Source: Haemophilus haemolyticus_M
GTDB taxonomy: Bacteria > Pseudomonadota > Gammaproteobacteria > Enterobacterales > Pasteurellaceae
Length of the DNA: 64,000 nt
NCBI RefSeq assembly: GCF_003490935.1
Contig: NZ_QQGD01000003.1
Coordinates: 62,001-126,000, forward strand
Direction: 5' to 3'
Below are positions 36,492 through 44,717 of this stretch, in pieces (the stretch's first letter is position 1; every line of letters begins with the position of its first letter). Made by a program: the position numbers and the translations under genes. Under the pieces are notes generated by a model, which was given only the letters and a program-made list of their open reading frames with translations, searched no databases and had not been told where the DNA came from.

Positions 36492-37745
36492 TTATTTGCG
36501 AACGGTATATTCGCCTTCACACACCCATTTATAACTTGTTAATGCTTCTAATCCCATTGGGCCACGAGCGTGAAGTTTTTGGGTGCTTACGGCAACTTCT
36601 GCGCCTAATCCAAATTGTCCGCCATCAGTAAAGCGTGTGCTTGCATTCACATAAACGGCTGCCGCATCAACTTGATTGATAAATTGACGGGCTAGGTTTT
36701 GTGAGGATGTTAAAATACTTTCAGAATGTTGTGTACCATATTGGCGGATATGCTCAATAGCGGCATGAATATCTTCTACAACAACGACATTTAAATCCAA
36801 TGATCCCCATTCTTCGCGTAATTCTTTTTCTGTCACTTCGCAGACATTCGCACCCGCTTGTTTTAATATATTAAGTGCGGTGGATTTTGCGTGATATTTT
36901 ACGTTTTTAGCGGAAAGGTGAGAGACGAGTTTTGGTAAAAATTCTTCAGAAATAGAACGCTGAACTAACAACGTCTCCAATGTGTTACAGGTGCTTGGAC
37001 GTTGTGTTTTAGCGTTATCAATAACACAAATTGCTTTATTTTGAACCGCACTTTCTTCAACGAAAGTATGGCAAACACCTACGCCACCCACAATAACTGG
37101 AATAGTCGAATGTTGTTTACATAATTCATGTAAACCCGCACCACCACGAGGAATAATCATATCCACATAGAGATCTAGTTTTAATAATTGCATAACGAGT
37201 TCACGGTTTGGATCGGTAATGGCTTGCACTGCGAATTTTGGTAAGCCGGCTTGCTCTAAAGCATTTTGCACAACTTCGATTAAAATTTTGTTAGAAAACT
37301 GTGTTTCTTTACCACCGCGTAAAATCACTGCATTACCCGTTTTAAGGCAAAGACTTGCTACATCAATGGTCACATTTGGGCGAGCTTCATAAATTGTGCC
37401 AATGACGCCGAGTGGAGTGCGTACGCGTTCGATTTTAAGTCCGCTATCCAATGTACCGCCGTCTATGATTTTCCCCACAGGATCTGCAAGTGAAATAACA
37501 TGGTGTACATCATTAGCAATGCTTTGTAAACGTTCTTGCGTGAGCAGTAGGCGATCAATCAAGGCATCTGATAATCCATTTTGTTTAGCAAGTTCAATAT
37601 CTTTTGCGTTTTCGGCTAAGATAAGAGGGGATTGTTGTTCGAGTTGTTCTGCAATAATGGATAATGCACGATTTTTTTCAGCAGTGGTGAGTTGAGCCAA
37701 GATAAATGCTGCATCTTTGGCTTGTTTACCCATTTGTTCTAACAT
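36492..37745 (-). CDS. proA: Gamma-glutamyl phosphate reductase
   Basis: At 417 residues, the usual length, this aldehyde-dehydrogenase-fold enzyme has a catalytic cysteine in KTQRPSTCNTLETLLV (about 247-262). The cofactor region is GTIYEARPNVTIDVASLCLKTG with NAVILRGGKE (about 114-146). It makes glutamate semialdehyde for proline synthesis. proB is not next to it. It lies 20 bases after a UPF0126 gene on the same strand. Confidence 0.96.
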   Translation of the reverse strand: MLEQMGKQAKDAAFILAQLTTAEKNRALSIIAEQLEQQSPLILAENAKDIELAKQNGLSDALIDRLLLTQERLQSIANDVHHVISLADPVGKIIDGGTLDSGLKIERVRTPLGVIGTIYEARPNVTIDVASLCLKTGNAVILRGGKETQFSNKILIEVVQNALEQAGLPKFAVQAITDPNRELVMQLLKLDLYVDMIIPRGGAGLHELCKQHSTIPVIVGGVGVCHTFVEESAVQNKAICVIDNAKTQRPSTCNTLETLLVQRSISEEFLPKLVSHLSAKNVKYHAKSTALNILKQAGANVCEVTEKELREEWGSLDLNVVVVEDIHAAIEHIRQYGTQHSESILTSSQNLARQFINQVDAAAVYVNASTRFTDGGQFGLGAEVAVSTQKLHARGPMGLEALTSYKWVCEGEYTVRK

Positions 37746-37765
37746 AGTTATTCCCTTTATTTTAT

Positions 37766-38428
37766 TTATTTCTTTTTATTTGGCAGCTTATCTTGTTCTT
37801 CCGATGTGAGTTCTTGGTAATTAAATACTGGTAAACCCCATTCGAAATGAATAGCTAAAAGACGTAAAGTAAAGCTACTAATAAGTGTGAGTAACACGGC
37901 TAGCGTATGTTCTACTTGAAGCGTGCTTAATGCGTAATAAGTCAGCGTGGCAAATAGCGCAATACTGGCGTAGAGTTCTTTTTGGAACACGAGAGGAATT
38001 CGATTGCATAGCATATCGCGTAGAACTCCGCCAAAGGCACCTGTAATACAGCCTGCAATGCTTACAATGGTGAGGCCATGTCCCATATCCATCGCAATTT
38101 GTGCGCCAATAATGGAATACACCACTAAACCCATCGCATCGAGCACCAAGAAAATAGTGCGGAAATAGCGCATAAAATGATTGATGAATGGCGCAACATA
38201 TACGGTAATCACCGCTGCACTTGCTACCATTAAAAAATATTCTGGATGCTTAACCCAGCCGAGAGGGTAATGTCCGAGTAGTACATCACGTACAGAGCCG
38301 CCACCAATGGCAGTAACGGATGCGATAATTATCACGCCAAAAATATCCATTTTTTCACGACCAGCAGCAAGTGCACCTGTCATTCCTTCAGCGGTGATAC
38401 CGATGATATATAAAATACTAAGTAACAT
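37766..38428 (-). CDS. UPF0126/TRIC-type membrane protein (YicG-like)
   Basis: This 220-residue protein consists of two homologous three-helix units. Each starts with a glycine-rich stretch: GITAEGMTGALAAGREKMDIFG (about 9-30) with GGGSVRDVLLGHYP (about 42-55), and VYSIIGAQIAMDMGHG with GGVLRDMLCNRIPLVF (about 132-148). These GGGxxRD motifs mark the prokaryotic TRIC/UPF0126 family of trimeric cation channels. It is predicted to be an inner-membrane protein with about 7 helices. The ion and physiological role are unknown. It is probably co-transcribed with proA. Confidence 0.85.
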   Translation of the reverse strand: MLLSILYIIGITAEGMTGALAAGREKMDIFGVIIIASVTAIGGGSVRDVLLGHYPLGWVKHPEYFLMVASAAVITVYVAPFINHFMRYFRTIFLVLDAMGLVVYSIIGAQIAMDMGHGLTIVSIAGCITGAFGGVLRDMLCNRIPLVFQKELYASIALFATLTYYALSTLQVEHTLAVLLTLISSFTLRLLAIHFEWGLPVFNYQELTSEEQDKLPNKKK

Positions 38429-38525
38429 TCATGTACCTAAGTGCGGTTATAATTGGTTTCATTCTACTTTAAAATTTAATGAATTTTTAGCATAATGGCG
38501 CATTATTTTTTCAGACGTCAAAATT

Positions 38526-39326
38526 ATGTCAGAACAATCTTCTAAATATATCGCGGCATTGCTTGCGGTATTATCGATCTCAATGGTGCTTGGCATCGAT
38601 CTATTTATTTTTTCTTTGCAACCTGAAAAGCAAACAATTCCTCATTTAGGTGTAGGCGTGTTGGTTGCACAGCTAATTTCTTTGTTGGTATTTTATCGTG
38701 GCGAAATTTGCCCAGGACAACGTGGTCGTTTAATCAAAGTTAATCTGACTTTTGCCATTTATTGGGCTGTCTGGTTGGTGATAAGTCTATTACAGAGTAA
38801 TCACACGCTTACTAACGTGATGAGCGTATGTGGTCTTTCTGTTGTGTATTTTATTTGGAAACAACCAAAAACTGAAAAAATCCGTAACAGCTTTTTATTG
38901 ATGGCTGCATTAATTGCGGGTTTAGGTTGCTTGAGTTATTTAATAATTTTTACCGTGCTTCCTGCAAGTGATTTTGCTGAATATAACCCGTTTGCACCGA
39001 TTTTATCTGGAGTGATTTTGGCAAATCTTGCGCTTGTTATTGCACGAAATCGTTTACAAGGTTTTATTGCATTGTTTCCCTTATCCATGATTATATTGTT
39101 AGCCCTAAATGCTTTGGCAATGTTCTTATTTTTACTTTTAAATGGCATGGAAAGTACGGTTAATTCTGACAGTATTTTCGCTTACATCATTTATTTTGTT
39201 TGTCATTTTGTTATTGCAGCCATTCTGATTCTACATAGTTTCCAAAAGTGGAAATTATCTGCCAATAGTTTATTTATCCTATTATTTATTGCGGTTTGCT
39301 TGCCGTTATGGATGATTTTCGCTTAA
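38526..39326 (+). CDS. Inner-membrane protein of unknown function
   Basis: This 266-residue, very hydrophobic protein has about 8 predicted membrane helices: near 8-30, 40-57, 72-90, 95-110, 120-145, 160-178, 182-205, 215-240 and possibly the C-terminus. I do not recognise a family motif. A conserved-looking cytoplasmic loop is FYRGEICPGQRGRLIKV (about 56-72). It stands alone between the divergent UPF0126 gene and the convergent bcr-like gene. The ATG at 38526 follows a weak ribosome site, so the start is uncertain by a few codons. Confidence 0.75.
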   Translation: MSEQSSKYIAALLAVLSISMVLGIDLFIFSLQPEKQTIPHLGVGVLVAQLISLLVFYRGEICPGQRGRLIKVNLTFAIYWAVWLVISLLQSNHTLTNVMSVCGLSVVYFIWKQPKTEKIRNSFLLMAALIAGLGCLSYLIIFTVLPASDFAEYNPFAPILSGVILANLALVIARNRLQGFIALFPLSMIILLALNALAMFLFLLLNGMESTVNSDSIFAYIIYFVCHFVIAAILILHSFQKWKLSANSLFILLFIAVCLPLWMIFA

Positions 39327-39344
39327 TAAAGAAAACAATCATTG

Positions 39345-39374
39345 AGCCGTGGGGATATTTACCCACGGCTTTTT
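39345..39374. terminator. Terminator overlapping the 3' end of bcr
   Basis: AGCCGTGGG (39345-39353) pairs with CCCACGGCT (39362-39370), then TTTT. The bcr-like gene, convergent, ends inside the stem (39359), so its last codons are part of the hairpin. Confidence 0.88.
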
Positions 39375-40555
39375 AAATTTCGGCTGGTTAGAAAGTAATA
39401 TGCCGACACGGAAATCGCGACACATGCCCCCATAGTAAAGAGCATTGGTGCAGCGGTATCCATTTTCATTGATGCGACTAAACTTCCCATAATTGCACCC
39501 ACTGCAAAACGTACGCTACCAATCAAAGAATTTGCTGTTCCCGCCATTTGAGGACATCTTTCTAAAGCTGATGCCATTGCATTTGATGAAATCACAGGGT
39601 TTGGACCAACGAAAAAGGCGACGCCAATTGCCATTGGCCAAAAACCGAGATCTAAAAGTGCGGTCAAAATTAGCCACATTCCAGAAAGGAATTGAATTGT
39701 AAGGGCTATCCGTAACATTGTTTCTGCACCCACTTTAGTGACAAATCGGCTATTCAAAAAGGAGGCAAAGATCATTGTAACGATATTCATCATAAAGAAA
39801 TAACCGAACTGATCAACGGGAACACCATAAATACCGATATAGACAATTGAGCCTGCAGTCACAAAAGCAAATAACCCACCAAAGCCAAAAGAGGCGGCAA
39901 ACATATAGCCGAGCACGTCTTTTTGCTTCCAAAGAAGAAGGAAATTGCGAGCTATAATATTTAAGCGCAGCGGAATGCGATTTTCTTTTTTATGGGTTTC
40001 TGGAATGATGAAAAAGACTAATGCAGCGGCTAATAATCCCACGAGTGAGATAACGTAAAAAATCGCATGCCAATGGAAAAATTTAACGATGTAACCACCA
40101 ATAATTGGTGCAACTAAAGGTGCAAGCATAAACACTAACGTGATGGTTGACATTACTTTAGATAGCTGATCTTTACTAAATAAATCACGTAATAATGCGC
40201 CTGAAAGCACAACAGGTGCGGCACCAAAGAAACCTTGCACAAAACGAAGTGCGGTGAAATTTCCGACTGAATTTATTTCGGTGAGCACCAAAGCTGTTAG
40301 TGCGCCTACAATGACACCGAGTAAAATGATCGGTTTTCGTCCGAAACTATCACCAAAAGGTCCCCAAAAAAGCTGACCAAATGCCATGCCATAAGCAAAA
40401 GAGGTGAGCGTGTGTTGTACTTGTTCTGGGCTCACACCGAGATCTTTCGCAATTTCTAAAAAAGACGGCAAATACATATCCACACCAAAAGGCGGTAGCA
40501 TGGAGAGAATGCCGAGGGTAAGAATAAAGATGAAAGTCGATTTTTGTTGATTCAT
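39359..40555 (-). CDS. bcr: Bcr/CflA-type MFS drug exporter
   Basis: This 398-residue protein has 12 predicted membrane helices. The N-terminal MLPPFGVDMYLPSFLEIAKDLG is the family hallmark (helix 1, D-Y-LP). Motif A-like FWGPFGDSFGRKPIILLG is at about 62-79. The family exports bicyclomycin, sulfonamides or related drugs by proton antiport; substrate specificity here is unknown. It starts one base after the rsuA stop on the same strand, so the pair is probably one transcript. Confidence 0.88.
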   Translation of the reverse strand: MNQQKSTFIFILTLGILSMLPPFGVDMYLPSFLEIAKDLGVSPEQVQHTLTSFAYGMAFGQLFWGPFGDSFGRKPIILLGVIVGALTALVLTEINSVGNFTALRFVQGFFGAAPVVLSGALLRDLFSKDQLSKVMSTITLVFMLAPLVAPIIGGYIVKFFHWHAIFYVISLVGLLAAALVFFIIPETHKKENRIPLRLNIIARNFLLLWKQKDVLGYMFAASFGFGGLFAFVTAGSIVYIGIYGVPVDQFGYFFMMNIVTMIFASFLNSRFVTKVGAETMLRIALTIQFLSGMWLILTALLDLGFWPMAIGVAFFVGPNPVISSNAMASALERCPQMAGTANSLIGSVRFAVGAIMGSLVASMKMDTAAPMLFTMGACVAISVSAYYFLTSRNLKSRG

Positions 40556-40556
40556 A

Positions 40557-41255
40557 TTATTTTACCAAACTTTCAATTTCGCTTTGAGTCAATGGGCGGT
40601 ATTCCCCTTCATCTAAGGATTGATCCAACACTACATTACCAATTTTCCAGCGATGTAATCCGACGACTTTATTCCCAAGTGCGGCAAACATACGTTTTAC
40701 TTGATGATAGCGGCCTTCAGAAATGGTTAGATTTACATTGTAATCATCTAAAATTTCTAATTTTGCTGGTTTAGTGGGCTCTTTTTCTCCGCGTAATAAA
40801 ATGCCTTTTGCACAAGCCGTTGCGTAATTTTCTTCTACGGGATCAGCTAAAGTTACCAAATAGGTTTTTTCACAATGATGTTTTGGCGAAGTGATGCGAT
40901 GTGACCATTGTCCATCATCGGTAAGCAAGACGAGACCTGTTGTATCCATATCTAAGCGACCCGCGCTATGTAATTTCCCCGCTAAAGGGTAATCGAAAAA
41001 TTGATAAATTGTTGGATAGTCGCCATCATCATTAGAACAAACACAGCCTTGTGGCTTATTCAACATAAAATACTGGCCTTTTTCCACCCACGTTAATAAT
41101 TGATCTTCAAAATAGATTTCATCTTCTTGTGAAATTTGTACCGCGCCACTTTTGACAATTTCACCATTAATTTTTACCGCACTTTGGCGGATCGCTTTTG
41201 TTGCTTGAGAACGCGTTAATCCTGTATTTTCAGCAATAAATTTATCTAATCTCAT
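40557..41255 (-). CDS. rsuA: 16S rRNA pseudouridine-516 synthase
   Basis: This 232-residue protein has an N-terminal S4-type RNA-binding domain (MRLDKFIAENTGLTRSQATK) and a catalytic RsuA/RluB domain with GRLDMDTTGLVLLTDDG, which contains the catalytic aspartate (about 102). EGRYHQVKRMFAALGN follows (about 185-200). The family modifies U516 of 16S rRNA. It is upstream of bcr. Confidence 0.93.
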   Translation of the reverse strand: MRLDKFIAENTGLTRSQATKAIRQSAVKINGEIVKSGAVQISQEDEIYFEDQLLTWVEKGQYFMLNKPQGCVCSNDDGDYPTIYQFFDYPLAGKLHSAGRLDMDTTGLVLLTDDGQWSHRITSPKHHCEKTYLVTLADPVEENYATACAKGILLRGEKEPTKPAKLEILDDYNVNLTISEGRYHQVKRMFAALGNKVVGLHRWKIGNVVLDQSLDEGEYRPLTQSEIESLVK

Positions 41256-41314
41256 TATGTTTTCTCTTGTTAAAATTCGCTAGGCATTGTACAGGTTTTT
41301 GCTTTTAGAACGAA

Positions 41315-41341
41315 ACAAAAAAGGCTGCAATGCAGCCTTTA
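41315..41341 (-). terminator. Terminator of the DUF1919 gene
   Basis: AAAGGCTGCA (41320-41329) and TGCAGCCTTT (41331-41340) give a 10-bp stem with a single-base centre. On the minus strand it is followed by TTTTTTG, only 5 bases after the stop codon. Confidence 0.85.
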
Positions 41342-41345
41342 TCTA

Positions 41346-41966
41346 TTAAGCTTGATTAAACCACTTCACGTAATCGAATTGATCGTAATATTTTTTCCCA
41401 TTCCAGCCAGAAAATTCAAAAATATCTCCCACCTGATTTTGTTTCTCGAAGCCTTTTATATAATAAGCCGATTTAAAAGCAGGGCAGGGCTTGTGAGTAA
41501 AAATCACTTTATTTTTAAAAGGGAGTTGATCAAAAAGTTGAATGTCTTTTTCGGTTACACCATCTCGATCTGTCATGATAATAAAAAGATTGTCTAAATT
41601 GATGCGTGACGTGCGAAGTTGCCATTTTTCACCAGCTTCTTGCTCACTGTGATAGTGCATAAAATGAATTTCAAGATCGGCAAGTTTTCCCACTGGATAA
41701 CTTTTTTCTGTTTGTACGAATGTGAGAGGTTGAGTGAGGTAGAAATCCATATTTTGTAAATAACGCAAAAAATCCTGTGGTGAGAGATAGAGGTTCACAA
41801 AAGGGGAATTAAACGGCTGGTGCAAATCATGTAAGATAAAAGCTCCCACGCAATTGGCAGAAATGACAGTCATGCCTTGGTTAGTCAATTTACGTTGTAA
41901 TGAATGATTGATAAAAAATCTTTGGCATTTATTCACCGCACTTTTGATTTTTTGAAATGGATTCAT
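41346..41966 (-). CDS. DUF1919 family protein
   Basis: This 206-residue protein matches the DUF1919 group. Features are TVISANCVGAFILHDL (about 33-48), FNSPFVNLYLSPQDFLRYLQNMDFYL (about 53-78), a central VGKLADLEIHFMHY, FIIMTDRDG (about 129-137) and NKVIFTHKPCP. Members are often in polysaccharide or capsule loci and are presumed to act in exopolysaccharide modification; no such locus is nearby here. There is no signal peptide, so it is likely cytoplasmic. An uptake signal overlaps its 5' coding end (41935-41943). Confidence 0.8.
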   Translation of the reverse strand: MNPFQKIKSAVNKCQRFFINHSLQRKLTNQGMTVISANCVGAFILHDLHQPFNSPFVNLYLSPQDFLRYLQNMDFYLTQPLTFVQTEKSYPVGKLADLEIHFMHYHSEQEAGEKWQLRTSRINLDNLFIIMTDRDGVTEKDIQLFDQLPFKNKVIFTHKPCPAFKSAYYIKGFEKQNQVGDIFEFSGWNGKKYYDQFDYVKWFNQA

Positions 41967-42162
41967 TTTATTATCCTCTATGATTCTCTTGTAAAAATCC
42001 TACCTTTTTTGCTGAAAAATGAAAAGTCTAGCTAATGCCTCGCATCAAAAAATTTTGTAATGATTTTGTGAAAATTTGCAGTCTGTCACAATTTTTTGAA
42101 TAAAAAACCGCTATAATCGACGTAATATTTCAATCCTGTTTCAATAAAATGGAGCATTTATT

Positions 42163-44433
42163 ATGAGTGAACAATTACGTCAAGCAGCCTTGGATTTCCA
42201 CGAATTTCCAATTCCTGGAAAAATTGAAGTTACCCCAACAAAATCATTAGCAACGCAACGCGATCTGGCTTTAGCTTATTCACCAGGTGTGGCTGAGCCT
42301 TGTTTAGAAATTGAAAAAGATCCTGCAGCCTCTTACAAATATACGGCGCGTGGCAATTTGGTCGCTGTTATTTCTAATGGTACAGCGGTACTTGGTCTTG
42401 GCAATATTGGCGCGCTTGCGGGCAAACCTGTAATGGAAGGGAAGGGGGTATTGTTCAAAAAATTCGCTGGTATCAACGTATTTGATATTGAAGTGAATGA
42501 ACATGATCCCGATAAACTTGTTGATATTATTGCTTCGTTAGAGCCGACTTTCGGTGGGGTCAATTTAGAAGATATTAAAGCACCAGAATGTTTCTATATT
42601 GAACAAAAATTGCGTGAGAGAATGAATATTCCTGTATTCCATGATGACCAACATGGTACGGCGATCATCAGTGCTGCCGCGATTATCAATTCTCTTCGTA
42701 TTGTAGGTAAAAAAATTGAAGATGTTCGACTTGTTGCGTCTGGTGCGGGTGCAGCATCAATTGCGTGCTTGAACTTATTGCTTTCTTTAGGTATGAAACG
42801 TGAAAACATCACGGTTTGCGACTCAAAAGGCGTGGTATATAAAGGCCGTGATGACAAAATGGATCAAACCAAAAAAGATTATGCAATTGAAGATAATAGT
42901 TGGCGTAAACTTGGTGATGCGATGCCAAATGCAGATATTTTCTTAGGTTGTTCTGCGGCTGGTGCGCTTACACAAGATATGGTGAAAACCATGGCTGCAC
43001 ATCCAATTATTCTTGCTTTAGCTAATCCAAATCCTGAAATTACCCCGCCAGAAGCGAAAGCGGTTCGTCCTGATGCAATTGTATGTACAGGACGCTCTGA
43101 TTATCCAAACCAAGTAAATAACGTGCTTTGTTTCCCATTCATTTTCCGTGGCGCATTAGATGTGGGCGCAACCACTATTAATGAAGAAATGAAACGTGCT
43201 GCAGTTTATGCGATTGCCGACCTTGCATTAGAAGAGCAAAACGAAGTTGTAACTTCTGCTTACGGTGGTGAAGGGGCGAATTTTGGTGCAGATTATGTGA
43301 TTCCTCGTCCATTCGATCCTCGCTTGATTGTGCGTATCGCACCAGCGGTAGCAAAAGCAGCAATGGAATCTGGTGTGGCAACTCGTCCAATTCAAAATTG
43401 GGATGCTTATGTTGAAAAACTAACTCAGTTTGTTTACAAAACGAGCTTGTTTATGCGTCCTATTTTCAGCCAAGCAAAAGCGGCAAAACAACGCATTATT
43501 TTGGCGGAAGGAGAAGAAAATAAAGCATTGCATGCCACCCAAGAAGTGATTTCAATGGGCTTGGCAAATCCAATCTTAATTGGTCGCCGCAGTGTGATTG
43601 AAGAAAAAATTAAAAAACTTGGTTTGCGTTTAACTGCCGGTGTAGATTTTGAAATTGTGGATAACGAAGATAATCCTCGCTATGAGGAATGTTGGAAACA
43701 CTATTACGAACTTACTAAACGTAAAGGTATTACACCTGCAATCGCAAAACGCGTGGTGCGTTCTAATACAACTGTGCTTGCATCTACTTTAGTGAGTCTG
43801 GGCTACGCTGATGGCTTGGTATGTGGTTTATTTGGTTCTTATGGTAAACATTTAGCATCTATTAAGGATATTATTGGGTTAAAAGATGGCGTGAAAACTG
43901 CCGCTGCTTTAAATAGCCTTGTATTACCGACGGGTAACGTATTCTTAACTGATACCCATGTAAACAGTAATCCAACAACGGAAGAATTAGCTGAAATCAC
44001 CTTAATGGCAGCAGAAGAAATTCACCGTTTCGGTATTGAACCTGCGGTTGCCTTGCTTTCTCATTCTAATTTTGGTTCCTCTAATTCTCTTGGTGCACCA
44101 AAAATGCGTGAAGTATTACAGATCGTAAAAGAGCGTAATCCGCACTTAATGATCGATGGTGAAATGCGTGGCGATTTAGCGATGAATGAAGCTCACCGCA
44201 AAGAAGTCATGCCTGATAGTCCATTGAAAGGAAGTGCAAATTTATTAGTGTTCCCTGATTTGAGCTCATCACGTATTAGTTATAGCTTATTACGCGGCAC
44301 CACTACGGCAATTACTGTTGGCCCTATCTTAATGGGTATGAACAAATCTGCGCATATTCTTAATCCGGGTGCATCTGTTCGCCGTATTATTAATATGATT
44401 GCCTATGCTGCGGTGAAAGCACAACAAGAGTAA
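42163..44433 (+). CDS. maeB: NADP-dependent malic enzyme with C-terminal phosphotransacetylase-like domain
   Basis: This 756-residue protein has an N-terminal malic enzyme part (to about 430) with AYSPGVAEPCLEIEKDP (about 39-55) and the metal-binding HDDQHGTAIISAA (about 161-173). The NADP fold is VRLVASGAGAASIACLNLL. The C-terminal 320 residues are phosphate acetyltransferase-like (ILAEGEENKALHATQEV, LLSHSNFGSSNS), thought to be regulatory. It converts malate to pyruvate with NADPH formation. It has a good AATGGAG ribosome site. Half-sites TTGTGA and TCACAA lie upstream (about 42068-42091) at non-CRP spacing. Confidence 0.96.
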   Translation: MSEQLRQAALDFHEFPIPGKIEVTPTKSLATQRDLALAYSPGVAEPCLEIEKDPAASYKYTARGNLVAVISNGTAVLGLGNIGALAGKPVMEGKGVLFKKFAGINVFDIEVNEHDPDKLVDIIASLEPTFGGVNLEDIKAPECFYIEQKLRERMNIPVFHDDQHGTAIISAAAIINSLRIVGKKIEDVRLVASGAGAASIACLNLLLSLGMKRENITVCDSKGVVYKGRDDKMDQTKKDYAIEDNSWRKLGDAMPNADIFLGCSAAGALTQDMVKTMAAHPIILALANPNPEITPPEAKAVRPDAIVCTGRSDYPNQVNNVLCFPFIFRGALDVGATTINEEMKRAAVYAIADLALEEQNEVVTSAYGGEGANFGADYVIPRPFDPRLIVRIAPAVAKAAMESGVATRPIQNWDAYVEKLTQFVYKTSLFMRPIFSQAKAAKQRIILAEGEENKALHATQEVISMGLANPILIGRRSVIEEKIKKLGLRLTAGVDFEIVDNEDNPRYEECWKHYYELTKRKGITPAIAKRVVRSNTTVLASTLVSLGYADGLVCGLFGSYGKHLASIKDIIGLKDGVKTAAALNSLVLPTGNVFLTDTHVNSNPTTEELAEITLMAAEEIHRFGIEPAVALLSHSNFGSSNSLGAPKMREVLQIVKERNPHLMIDGEMRGDLAMNEAHRKEVMPDSPLKGSANLLVFPDLSSSRISYSLLRGTTTAITVGPILMGMNKSAHILNPGASVRRIINMIAYAAVKAQQE

Positions 44434-44481
44434 TTGAAAAAGTGCGGTGAATTTTTATTAAATTTCCGCCGTTTACTTAAC

Positions 44482-44514
44482 AAAGCCTCGATTTTTCTCG
44501 AGGCTTTATTTTTT
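44482..44514 (+). terminator. Terminator of maeB
   Basis: AAAGCCTCGA (44482-44491) pairs with TCGAGGCTTT (44498-44507), then a T-run. Confidence 0.9.
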
Positions 44515-44649
44515 GTAATTCTATTGAATGTGATTAGCTAAAATTGCGCTACACAGAATTCGGCATATTGTTTGCATTTGAGATTAACTAAAACTATGCG
44601 AAAATTGACCGCACTTTAAGACTTTTGTCGTGTCGAAAAGGAACCGACC

Positions 44650-44698
44650 GATAGACAGTTGCCTATCTTTCTTTAATTTAATACGGCTTGGATGCCGT
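44650..44698 (+). promoter_or_regulatory. Small hairpins in the leader of the sulfatase gene
   Basis: GATAG...CTATC (44650-44654 / 44663-44667) and ACGGC...GCCGT (44683-44687 / 44694-44698) precede the start at 44718. The 283-base gap after maeB otherwise holds the maeB terminator and two uptake signals (44440, 44608). I recognise no riboswitch. Confidence 0.3.
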
Positions 44699-44717
44699 TG
44701 CATTAGTGGTTTTTACA

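Noticed and set aside
42068..42091. CRP site before maeB (TTGTGA ... TCACAA)
   Set aside because: The half-sites are too far apart for the TGTGA-N6-TCACA spacing.
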